Below, piece by piece: positions 6,142 through 13,751 of a DNA stretch of 64,000 bases (its first letter is position 1; each line of letters opens with the position of its first letter). Source of the stretch: Prevotella sp. UBA2809 (GTDB lineage Bacteria; Bacteroidota; Bacteroidia; Bacteroidales; Bacteroidaceae); assembly GCA_002351725.1 (NCBI GenBank), contig DEHD01000023.1, forward strand, positions 1 through 64,000, read 5' to 3'. The translations under genes and the position numbers were made by a program. The notes under the pieces were generated by a model, which was not told the DNA's origin, did no database searches, and saw only the letters and a program-made list of their open reading frames with translations.

Positions 6142-8664
6142 CTACATTCCTATGGACGAAGGCTTTAAATCGATCGACTCGGCGTGCAAAGTGGGGGGGG
6201 AAAAGGGTGAAAGGGTGAGGGGGTGAGAGGGTGATTTAACTACGACCATGCACTTGCCAAAGAAGGCTTTGCGGCGGGGAGCCTGGAAGCGCTCCATAGA
6301 GGTCTGGCAACCGTTATCGGTGCCAAGGATCTTAGCTCCGCCAGTGGTTGAGAACTCAATCTGGTTCTCGGCCCAAGGACAGAGATTACCGTCCTTATCT
6401 ACCACCTCGACAGTGATGAACGTGGTGGTCTTGCCTTTGTAGTCGACACTGAGGCGGATGTGATCGGGAGCGCCGGCGGTGCGTATCGTTTGAGTGCAGA
6501 CGGTTTTGCCGTTTTTGCGACTGACAGCAGTGATTTCGCCAGGGGCGAACTGCACACGCCACGCTACGTGGTACGGCGTGCAGATGGCTGATGTATGATG
6601 TGAGATGGCTGATGTCTTATGGCGAACTCCTTGGCTGACGCCATTGATGTAGAGCTCTACTTCATCGGCGTTGTTATAGTAGGCCCAGAGGTCGATGGTC
6701 TGGCCGGGGCGCCAGTTCCAATGGGGGAAGAGATGGAGCATTGGCTTGGTGGTCCACTCGCTCTGGTACATATAGTAACTATCCTTGGGGAAGCCGGCGA
6801 GGTCGATAACGCCGAAGTACGAGCTACGTGCGGGGAAGCCGTAAGGTGTGGGCTCGCCGATATAGTCGAAGCCAGTCCAGATGAACTGTCCACCTACGTA
6901 AGGGGTGTTCTTCACGACATCCCATGTCTCCTCGTGAGTAGAGCCCCATGAGGCCGACATGTTATCGTAGGCCGAGCACATGAACGAAGGATCGGTATAA
7001 GGCAGCCACCACTGTTTGGGAGCGCGATAGATGCTATCCGATGGCATCATATAGTAGCCGCGCGTCTGCAGAGCCGAGACACTCTCGGAGAAGATCATTG
7101 GCTTATCGGGGAAGTTCTTGGGGAAGTTCTTCACCATCTGGTGATGATAGTTGAAGCCGATGATATCGATGGCACCGCTCTTGAACAGGTGGTTGTTGGG
7201 GTTGACCTCGTTACAACCGGCCGTGATGGGACGGGTGGTATCGTAGCGCTTAATTATCTCAGCGAGATGACGGGTGAGCAGTGAGTTGACACTGAGCTCG
7301 CCCTCCTTAGCCAAGGTAGAGGCATCGTGACCGGCATTGAGAATGAGGTTGGCCTGCTCGAGAGTGAGGGTATCGGCCTTGGCGTCGCTCCACTGCTCGA
7401 GAACCTCGTTGCCGATAGACCACATGAGGACGGAAGGATGATTGCGGTCGCGCAGCACCAGGTCGGTAAGGTCGCGCTCATGCCACTCGTCGAAGAAGCG
7501 GGCATAGTCGTTCTGTGTCTTACGGCGTCGCCACATGTCGAAGCTCTCGTCCATTACGATGATACCCATAGTGTCGCACATGTTCAACAACTCGGGTGCG
7601 GGAGGGTTATGCGAGCAGCGGATGGCATTGACACCCATGGCCTTGAGCTTGGTGAGTTTGCGATGGAGGGCATCTTCGTTAAGTGCGGAGCCCAGGCAAC
7701 CGAAGTCGTGGTGCTCGCAGACGCCATTGAGCTTGAAGTTCTTGCCGTTAAGCCAAAAGCCAGTTTTGGGGTCGAATTTAAAAACGCGGAAACCGGCCGT
7801 AGTCGTTAGTTCGTCGACCACTTGGCCGCCGACTACAAGTTGCGTTCGCACCTTGTAGACATAAGGGTCCTGAAGGGACCAGGTATGGAATTTGGAGTTA
7901 GAGGAGTTAAGGGAGTTAATGATGGAGTTAGAGGAGTTAGAGGAGTTAAAGGAGTTAAAGGAGTTAGGGGAGTTAGGGGAGTTAGAGGATTTTGCGGTGG
8001 CGATGACTTTGCCATCGCGGTCGAGTAATTCGTTTTTAACTGCTACTCGCTGGTTGGTGGGGTTTTCGTAGTCGACCTCTACTTTGCCATCGTGGACGTA
8101 GACGCCCCAGTGCTTGATGTGGATGGGATGGGTTTTGGTGAGCCATACATGGCGGTAGATGCCACAGCCGGAGTACCAACGGGAGTTGGGCTGGTCGGAG
8201 TTGTCGACACGCACTGCCACCACGTTCTTACCTTCGTGGACGTAAGGGGTGATGTCGTACTCGAAGCTGGAGTAGCCATAAGGGCGGGAGCCTACCTTCT
8301 TGCCGTTTACGAATACCGTCGAATTCATGTAGACTCCGTCGAATTCGAGGTAGATGGCTGATGGAAGATGGCTGATGGAAGATGTGATATTGCCGACATC
8401 AAAGGTCTTCCTGTACCACCCTATGCCTCCTGGCAAGGCACCACCGCTCGCGCCGCTGGGGTTACTATCGTGGAAATCGCCCTCGATGGCCCAGTCGTGC
8501 GGGACATTGAGAGTGCGCCAATGGGAATCGTTATACTCAGGACTGGCCATCTGAGCAGAGTCGCCCAGGATGAACTTCCAGTCGTTATCAAAACAAACTC
8601 GCTCTCTGGCTTGTGATGCCAGAGAGCTGAGTATTACAACTATTAAGAAAAAAAGTCTTTTCAT
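6142..8664 (-). CDS. Secreted GH2 beta-galactosidase-like glycoside hydrolase
   Basis: An 840-residue GH2 enzyme with a signal peptide (1-19, ends SLASQA). Order: sugar-binding jelly roll (about 25-200), immunoglobulin-like sandwich, TIM barrel with acid/base Glu 420 (WSIGNEV) and nucleophile Glu 527 (IFSESVS), then a DUF4982-like and a C-terminal Ig-like domain. The motif set fits beta-galactosidase; other GH2 specificities are possible. The coding sequence is interrupted by four short tandem arrays (residues about 93-104, 227-257, 683-694, 810-820) and a C8 run, encoding Ser/Asn, Ser/His/Pro and Pro-rich stretches not expected from the fold. It begins 3 nt after the LPP20-like gene and so is co-transcribed with it. 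Confidence 0.88.
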   Translation of the reverse strand: MKRLFFLIVVILSSLASQARERVCFDNDWKFILGDSAQMASPEYNDSHWRTLNVPHDWAIEGDFHDSNPSGASGGALPGGIGWYRKTFDVGNITSSISHLPSAIYLEFDGVYMNSTVFVNGKKVGSRPYGYSSFEYDITPYVHEGKNVVAVRVDNSDQPNSRWYSGCGIYRHVWLTKTHPIHIKHWGVYVHDGKVEVDYENPTNQRVAVKNELLDRDGKVIATAKSSNSPNSPNSFNSFNSSNSSNSIINSLNSSNSKFHTWSLQDPYVYKVRTQLVVGGQVVDELTTTAGFRVFKFDPKTGFWLNGKNFKLNGVCEHHDFGCLGSALNEDALHRKLTKLKAMGVNAIRCSHNPPAPELLNMCDTMGIIVMDESFDMWRRRKTQNDYARFFDEWHERDLTDLVLRDRNHPSVLMWSIGNEVLEQWSDAKADTLTLEQANLILNAGHDASTLAKEGELSVNSLLTRHLAEIIKRYDTTRPITAGCNEVNPNNHLFKSGAIDIIGFNYHHQMVKNFPKNFPDKPMIFSESVSALQTRGYYMMPSDSIYRAPKQWWLPYTDPSFMCSAYDNMSASWGSTHEETWDVVKNTPYVGGQFIWTGFDYIGEPTPYGFPARSSYFGVIDLAGFPKDSYYMYQSEWTTKPMLHLFPHWNWRPGQTIDLWAYYNNADEVELYINGVSQGVRHKTSAISHHTSAICTPYHVAWRVQFAPGEITAVSRKNGKTVCTQTIRTAGAPDHIRLSVDYKGKTTTFITVEVVDKDGNLCPWAENQIEFSTTGGAKILGTDNGCQTSMERFQAPRRKAFFGKCMVVVKSPSHPLTLSPFSPPTLHAESIDLKPSSIGM
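6193..6236 (-). repeat. In-gene 8-nt array (GGGTGANN) plus G8 homopolymer
   Basis: Four 8-nt units of GGGTGA plus two variable bases (6205-6236, plus-strand reading) sit next to eight consecutive G (6193-6200). Both are inside the GH2 gene, about 17-30 residues before its end. Neither a unit change nor a one-base slip would keep the frame. The encoded stretch is Ser/Pro/Leu-rich. Confidence 0.8.
6583..6617 (-). repeat. In-gene heptamer array (GATGGCT type), 5 units
   Basis: Five consecutive 7-nt units starting GATG (GATGGCT, GATGTAT, GATGTGA, then two more), read on the plus strand within the GH2 gene. It encodes a Ser/Ala/Ile/His stretch at residues 683-694. The unit GATGGCT recurs in the array at 8353. 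Confidence 0.8.
7894..7986 (-). repeat. In-gene 9-nt array, 10 units (GGAGTTANN)
   Basis: Three plus seven units of GGAGTTA followed by two variable bases, separated by one GAT triplet. On the sense strand this encodes repeats of Asn-Ser-X (residues about 227-257), a low-complexity linker between the N-terminal domains of the GH2 enzyme. With a period of 9, unit changes keep the frame. Confidence 0.9.
8353..8387 (-). repeat. In-gene heptamer array (GATGGCT/GATGGAA), 5 units
   Basis: Five 7-nt units alternating GATGGCT and GATGGAA and ending GATGTGA, in the GH2 gene at residues about 93-104 (encoding SHLPSAI twice). Loss or gain of a single unit would shift the frame. Confidence 0.85.
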
Positions 8665-8667
8665 TTT

Positions 8668-10524
8668 TTAGAAGTTTCCTCCATAGATGAGACCGTAGTA
8701 GCGGTCGCTCTTATCGAATGAACTATTGATATTCGGGTCGCGTTTAGGTTGCCATGTTCGTACCTTGATACACGGTTGGTCGATATCATTAAGGTCGACC
8801 ATCAGGAACAGGTAGCCGGTATCAGAATAGCTTGAGCTATAGTAATCCTGGTGGATCTGGATGCCATAGGTATCGGCACCAACGCCCATCTTCTTTACGT
8901 CGTTATCGGTAAAGCGGATGTTGATGAACTGATTACTCTTGAAGCTGCGCTCAACATTCTTGATGTACTCCTGCTTGCTAAGGCGGGTGTGCTTAACCAT
9001 CTCGTTATCGAGGTACTTATCGTTCTCGGCAGTCTTCTGGGCCTTCTTGATGACATGACCTACGATGATGATAGCGTCGTCGTCGAAGATGCTCTTGATA
9101 TAGTCGGCACGCTTAAGAGCGAAGGCAGTCTTGTAGTTCTCGAGGAAGGTGGCGATGACCATGCGGATAGAGTCGGTCCAGCCAGCAGCCTCGCGGTTGA
9201 ATATATCATCGCGTGCAGCCTTGTCGAGACCGAAGGCGATAGACTCAATCTTCTTATCGGCATCGAAGGTAAAGGTTACATCCTCTACGAACGAGCGGTT
9301 GTTGTTCTTGAAGGCGAACTTCATAGGAACGCTGCGGCAGATGACACGCTCGCCAAGCTGATAGAAGTTAAAGCTTGGGTTACCAAGGATAGTGGCTGTG
9401 CCATAGCCGACGAGACGGTTGAACATATCGAAACCACCCTCGGTGAAGTAGTCGCGAACAGAGTCGTACTTCTTTGCCTTGATGGCATTGACGATATTAC
9501 CGATGATCTGTGCCATCTCGGCTGATGCATCCTCCTGCACAGCTGTGGCATGACCGGCAACACTCATGTTCTTGACAGTCTCCTCGAACTTAGCCTGAGT
9601 GGCCTTCATCTCCTTCTTCTTAGGACCATTGATGACTACAGTGGCCTTGGGGAACGGTGTGGGGTTGAACACCTCGGAAACCATCTCGAGCTCGCGGTCC
9701 TGGCGCATCTGACCGGCAAACTCGTACTCGTACTTGAGCTGGAGCTTATCGGTAGGCGTGCCCGGGTGGAGCTCGATCTCAGAAAGACCGTCCTTGGCTG
9801 AGTTGACGAACGAGTAGTTCATACCATCCATGAAACGGAAGTCGAGACTGGTGACGGGCTTGCCCTTGTAGCTGATGAGAAGGTCGACAACATTATCCTC
9901 GACCTTGGCAATCTCGGTCTTGATACCACCGAGGATGCTGTTAATCTGCTCGGGGATCCATACTGTGAGAGTCTGCTTGATACCATCCTGATCGATCTTA
10001 ACAGCGTTGGGGTGCTGCAAGCTCTTGAGCAGGCAAAGAGCCCAATAGTAGTTGCGCAGGGCATCGTCGATACGGGCCTCACGCTCGGCATTCTGGGCAG
10101 TGTAGACATAGCTGAGGATACGATCCTCGCGCTCCTGGAACACCTTTTCCAACTCGTCCTTGTGGATATAGCGAACAACATAAGCCTCGGGCTCGTGGGT
10201 AATCCAGATGGTACGGCAGTTGTTAAGACTACCAGCAGCGTATGTCTTGATGACAGCCTCCATGGCGGTCTTAGAGTCAATCTTATCGCCATCGTTTACC
10301 TGCTGCATATCGAGGTTAGTCTCACTCTGTACTGTTACTGAAATCTTACTGATCAGATCGTTTAGTGCACCTTGGTTGGCCTTTGAGTCGGTGGTGTTGC
10401 GACCCTCACCCCAGATATAATTCTCGTCGGCCTGAATCTTGGCCAACTGCTCCAAAGGAGTCTGTGCCATAGCCAACATTGGCAGTAGAATCAGGCAGAA
10501 AATACCTATAACCCGTTTTTTCAT
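8668..10524 (-). CDS. Secreted LPP20-like / NTF2-like protein of unknown function
   Basis: A 618-residue secreted protein. The signal peptide (1-21, ends LAMAQ) fixes the start at ATG 10522-10524; the frame is open upstream to 10605 but that part overlaps promoter and terminator. The first 120 residues look like an LPP20-type domain (short helices, AMEAVIKTYAAGSLNN). A middle beta-sandwich (about 200-290) follows. Two alpha/beta stretches (about 345-440 and 460-560) suggest NTF2-like cone folds: AIKAKKYDSVRDYFTEGGF and FALKRADYIKSIFDDDAII. There are no catalytic motifs I can name. It is first gene of an operon with the GH2 enzyme and has a well-formed -7 box. Confidence 0.55.
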   Translation of the reverse strand: MKKRVIGIFCLILLPMLAMAQTPLEQLAKIQADENYIWGEGRNTTDSKANQGALNDLISKISVTVQSETNLDMQQVNDGDKIDSKTAMEAVIKTYAAGSLNNCRTIWITHEPEAYVVRYIHKDELEKVFQEREDRILSYVYTAQNAEREARIDDALRNYYWALCLLKSLQHPNAVKIDQDGIKQTLTVWIPEQINSILGGIKTEIAKVEDNVVDLLISYKGKPVTSLDFRFMDGMNYSFVNSAKDGLSEIELHPGTPTDKLQLKYEYEFAGQMRQDRELEMVSEVFNPTPFPKATVVINGPKKKEMKATQAKFEETVKNMSVAGHATAVQEDASAEMAQIIGNIVNAIKAKKYDSVRDYFTEGGFDMFNRLVGYGTATILGNPSFNFYQLGERVICRSVPMKFAFKNNNRSFVEDVTFTFDADKKIESIAFGLDKAARDDIFNREAAGWTDSIRMVIATFLENYKTAFALKRADYIKSIFDDDAIIIVGHVIKKAQKTAENDKYLDNEMVKHTRLSKQEYIKNVERSFKSNQFINIRFTDNDVKKMGVGADTYGIQIHQDYYSSSYSDTGYLFLMVDLNDIDQPCIKVRTWQPKRDPNINSSFDKSDRYYGLIYGGNF

Positions 10525-10562
10525 ATTACTATAGTTTTTTGTTTCTAAGATACCTATGGGTG

Positions 10563-10570
10563 CAAAGATA
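10563..10570 (-). promoter_or_regulatory. -7 box (TATCTTTG) of the LPP20-GH2 operon
   Basis: Perfect TAnnTTTG followed by CAC, 38 nt before the ATG. It abuts the T-tract of the GH31 terminator directly. Confidence 0.7.
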
Positions 10571-10605
10571 AAAAAAAAATTGGAATATAACGAATTATAG
10601 ACCAA
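10571..10605 (-). terminator. Intrinsic terminator of the GH31 transcript, UUCG-type loop
   Basis: On the minus strand TTGG pairs with CCAA and, inside a 2-nt internal loop, TATAA pairs with TTATA around a TTCG tetraloop (10580-10605). Nine T follow (10571-10579). It lies 24 nt past the GH31 stop codon. Confidence 0.8.
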
Positions 10606-10629
10606 TTTTTTTCTTATTTACGCAAATTT

Positions 10630-13600
10630 CTATAATTTGATGCTTATTGCCTTACCAGAGTACTGGACCATCTTACCCTCGGGATTGTCGAGATTCAGGG
10701 GTTTTGGGGCATCGCCTGTGATGAGAACGACATTGAAACGGCGGTTCTTCAACATGCCATTGAACTGACCCTTGCGAGCACCGAAGGATACAGTGCGAGT
10801 GGCATCATCGTAGGTGATATCGATGGTGGCATACTTGCCCTTCTCGTAGTTATAGTTGGTACCCTCGTCCTCGTAGAGCTGGAACGAGCCGTTCTGACCG
10901 GCATAGACATAGAGGTTGATGAGCTCGGCGGGTTTCTCGTCGCTCCACTCCATCTCAGGGCCAAATGGGATGATGGCACCCGAGCGCACAAAGACAGGTA
11001 TCTGCTCGTATGGAGCGTCGACGATCAATCGCTGACCGCCATCGACCTTCTCTCCGGTGTAGAGGTTGTACCAACCACACTGGGCGGGGAAGTAGACTGA
11101 GCGGTTGCGGGCTTTATAGTAGCCTACAGGACAGGCCATGAGGGCCGGACCGAGCATCCACTGATTGCCGATGTTCTCTACCTCGCGGTCGCCATTGAAG
11201 TCCATTACCAGAGCACGCATCAGGGTGTAATCCTTGAAATGAGCCCATCCTGCCAGAGAATAGAGGTAAGGCATGAGGCGATAGCGGAGCTTGTCGTAGT
11301 AGACAAACGACTTATAAGCGGGGTGATTATCGGGAGCGATGTTCCAGATTTCGCGCAGAGGCCACTGACCGTGTGAGCGGAACAGAGGAATGAAGGTTCC
11401 GAACTGGTTCCAGCGAGTCTGCAGCTCGCGCCACTCCTTAAGATCCTCGTTCTCCTGACCTGTACGATCGAACAACTGCTGGGCAGCTACATAGCGGTTC
11501 TCAACACAGAATCCGCCCTGATCCATACCCCAGAATGGGATACCAGAGATAGAATAATTGAGTCCAGCTGTCATCTGGGCGCGCATATCCTCCCAACGTG
11601 TACCGATATCACCACTCCATGTGGCGGTAGAGTAACGCTGCTCGCCAGCGAAGCCGCTACGAGTGAGCAAGAATACACGAGGCTCATTGATTTGACCATT
11701 TGACGATTTACGATTGGACAATTGCTTCCAAGTATTGCGTTGGCCGTTGTAGATGGCATCGGCATTGACGGTGCTGTAGGCATTGAAATATTCGGTTGAG
11801 GTGCCTAAGGCTGTTGGGCCAGAGAGAGCCTTGCGATACCACATTGGGGTACAGTCGCGTACATTGGGCTCTGAGGCATCCATCCACCAAGCGTCAACGC
11901 CAGCGACACCATTGTGGTTGTACTTGGTATACAGATTCTCATCCATCTGGCGCCAGAACATCTTACGGGCGTTGGGATCGTAGGCATCGTAGAAGCCGTT
12001 TTTGTAGCCTGGACCTACCCAGTCGTGGATATCATCGGTGGGGCTCTGGATATACATCCAGCCCTTGGAATCAAGTTCCTTGTAGTTGTCGGTATTGCAA
12101 TAGAACTTTGGCCATACGCTAATCATGAAACGTCCATGCATGGCGTGAACAGAATCGAGCATAGCCTGTGGATTAGGATAGCGAGAGGCCTCGAACTGAT
12201 GAGAACCCCACTGATCCTCGGGCCAGTAGTTCCAGTCCTGTACGATATTGTCGATAGGAATATGGCGCTTACGGAACTCAGCAAGGGTTCCCTCGATTTC
12301 ATCCTGAGTCTTATAGCGCTCACGACTCTGCCAGAAGCCAAGTACCCACTTAGGATAGAGTGAAGCCTTACCAGTGAGTGTGCGATAGCCAGAGATGACC
12401 TGGTCGAGATTCTCGCCTGCGATGAAGTAGTAGTCCATATCCTTGGCCATCTCACTCCAGACACTGAGCTGCTCTCGCTCAGTCTTGTTGCGTGGTTCAG
12501 AGACACGCAGACCGCAATAAGCCTCGCCACCATCGGGGCGCCACTCTATGCGAAGCTGCACACGCTTACCTCTCTGCAATTCGGTTGAGAACTTATAGGT
12601 GTTGGGGTTCCAGGCTGTACGCCAGCGCTCAGGAACAACCTCCTTACCATCGATATAGACCTTGATATAACCAGAATAGTACAGGATGAACTGATAGAGG
12701 TGAGAAGGTGAAAGAGTGAAAGGGTGAGAGGGTGAAGAGTGAATAGTTTGGGGTTCGAGGAAACCTTCGTAGGTGACGGTGGCGCCATAGAGATTGATGC
12801 CCTTGGGGAAGTTCTTGATACCTCCATTGTCGGTCTTAAGGGCGATGGCAGATTTCTCAGGCGTACCATATTCATAATAGATACTATCCTCATCGCGTAC
12901 CAGTTTCTTGCCACGGGCATCGATATAGGTACCAGTGAGATGACCCTCGCGACCTTGTTTGTCGTAAAGCTTGAAAGCGCGGTTGAGCTGCAGATAGTCG
13001 TTGGGATTACCAAAACGGCAATAGCTGTAAGAATCCCAAAGCAGTCCGTAGTTCTTATTAGAAAGGACGAATGGGATAGACACCTTGGTGTTATACTGGA
13101 AGAGGTCCTCGTTCTTGCCCTTCATATTGAACTCCTCGCTCTGGTGCTGACCGAGGCCGTAGAAAGCCTCATCATCGGGCGAGTCGAACTTCATCTGCCA
13201 AGACAGACCATGTTTCTGTTCCTCGGGAACGGTATAGCCGGTCTTGATACCAAGCTCGCGCTCGGGGACAGTGAAATCCCAGAACTGCTTACCGTCCTTA
13301 GCCTCAGCAAGCAGTTGCTTACCATTGGCATCGAAGAAGGTTATCTGACCGGTGGCTTTAGACACCACTGCCTTTACGTTCTTTGCCTTTACAACTACAT
13401 TGCCGCCCTCGTCGGTAATACAGTAGCCCTTGGCAGGGGCCGACTGAGGTACAATCATGAGCGAGGCAGGTTTTACGGGCAGAGCATCCTTGGATGTAGC
13501 ACGCACTCGGATGATGTTGTCGTTCATCACCTCGAGTTTGATTACCTTTGCCTGACCACCATCAGGACGAATAGTCACATTGTTTCCATTGGTCTGCACC

Positions 13601-13662
13601 TCGGCTGCCATCATTGTTGAGGACAGCAACAGCGCAGACACAAAAATCATAATTCGTTTCAT
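10630..13662 (-). CDS. Secreted GH31 alpha-xylosidase/alpha-glucosidase-like enzyme with PA14 insert
   Basis: A 1010-residue GH31 enzyme. Signal peptide (1-19, ends MMAA), N-terminal beta-sandwich, a PA14-like insert (about 290-400, YSGYIKVYIDGKEVVPERW), then a TIM barrel with nucleophile Asp 595 (WWMDASEPN) and acid/base Asp in TWSGDIGTRWEDM. Proximal, distal and DUF5110 beta domains follow. A PA14 insert before the barrel is known from alpha-xylosidases acting on xyloglucan fragments, so that is the first guess; alpha-glucosidase is the alternative. Two short tandem arrays lie in the gene, one inside the PA14 insert (residues about 306-322, Pro/Ser/His-rich). It follows the propeller sensor gene on the same strand. 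Confidence 0.88.
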   Translation of the reverse strand: MKRIMIFVSALLLSSTMMAAEVQTNGNNVTIRPDGGQAKVIKLEVMNDNIIRVRATSKDALPVKPASLMIVPQSAPAKGYCITDEGGNVVVKAKNVKAVVSKATGQITFFDANGKQLLAEAKDGKQFWDFTVPERELGIKTGYTVPEEQKHGLSWQMKFDSPDDEAFYGLGQHQSEEFNMKGKNEDLFQYNTKVSIPFVLSNKNYGLLWDSYSYCRFGNPNDYLQLNRAFKLYDKQGREGHLTGTYIDARGKKLVRDEDSIYYEYGTPEKSAIALKTDNGGIKNFPKGINLYGATVTYEGFLEPQTIHSSPSHPFTLSPSHLYQFILYYSGYIKVYIDGKEVVPERWRTAWNPNTYKFSTELQRGKRVQLRIEWRPDGGEAYCGLRVSEPRNKTEREQLSVWSEMAKDMDYYFIAGENLDQVISGYRTLTGKASLYPKWVLGFWQSRERYKTQDEIEGTLAEFRKRHIPIDNIVQDWNYWPEDQWGSHQFEASRYPNPQAMLDSVHAMHGRFMISVWPKFYCNTDNYKELDSKGWMYIQSPTDDIHDWVGPGYKNGFYDAYDPNARKMFWRQMDENLYTKYNHNGVAGVDAWWMDASEPNVRDCTPMWYRKALSGPTALGTSTEYFNAYSTVNADAIYNGQRNTWKQLSNRKSSNGQINEPRVFLLTRSGFAGEQRYSTATWSGDIGTRWEDMRAQMTAGLNYSISGIPFWGMDQGGFCVENRYVAAQQLFDRTGQENEDLKEWRELQTRWNQFGTFIPLFRSHGQWPLREIWNIAPDNHPAYKSFVYYDKLRYRLMPYLYSLAGWAHFKDYTLMRALVMDFNGDREVENIGNQWMLGPALMACPVGYYKARNRSVYFPAQCGWYNLYTGEKVDGGQRLIVDAPYEQIPVFVRSGAIIPFGPEMEWSDEKPAELINLYVYAGQNGSFQLYEDEGTNYNYEKGKYATIDITYDDATRTVSFGARKGQFNGMLKNRRFNVVLITGDAPKPLNLDNPEGKMVQYSGKAISIKL
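11690..11722 (-). repeat. Degenerate in-gene heptamer array (ATTTGAC-like)
   Basis: About four 7-8 nt units resembling ATTTGAC or GATTTAC, in the GH31 gene at residues about 647-658, where the protein reads NRKSSNGQIN. Weaker periodicity than the other arrays. Confidence 0.5.
12698..12745 (-). repeat. In-gene 8-nt array (GGGTGANN), 6 units, inside the PA14 insert
   Basis: Six 8-nt units built on (A/G)(A/G)GTGA plus two bases, in the GH31 gene. Two internal units are identical in type to those at the end of the GH2 gene (6205-6236). The encoded stretch is HSSPSHPFTLSPSHL. Confidence 0.8.
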
Positions 13663-13688
13663 CTTTTATTATTGGTTATTAATCTATT

Positions 13689-13745
13689 GACACTTCGTGT
13701 CGAGCCCTCTCACGTTCGGCAAAGCTTAAGCAAGCTTATCTTTGC
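13689..13745 (-). other. Two hairpins between the sensor and GH31 genes
   Basis: The 89-nt gap holds two dyads. At 13719-13745, GCAAAG pairs with CTTTGC and TAAGC with GCTTA around an AA turn. At 13689-13701, GACAC pairs with GTGTC around a 3-nt loop. Neither is followed by a T-run, so processing, attenuation or mRNA stability is likelier than plain termination. No TAnnTTTG box is seen, which suggests GH31 is read from the sensor promoter. Confidence 0.5.
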
Positions 13746-13751
13746 TCTCAC

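Noticed and set aside
7894..7986. Small separate gene encoded by the plus strand of the 9-nt array
   Set aside because: The frame is only the low-complexity complement of the GH2 linker.
8851..9525. Open frame of 224 codons on the plus strand
   Set aside because: Antisense shadow of the LPP20-like gene; composition is that of a reversed coding strand.
12739..13620. Long open frame (293 codons) on the plus strand
   Set aside because: It is antisense to the GH31 gene and its translation has no family features; it arises from the codon bias of the real gene.
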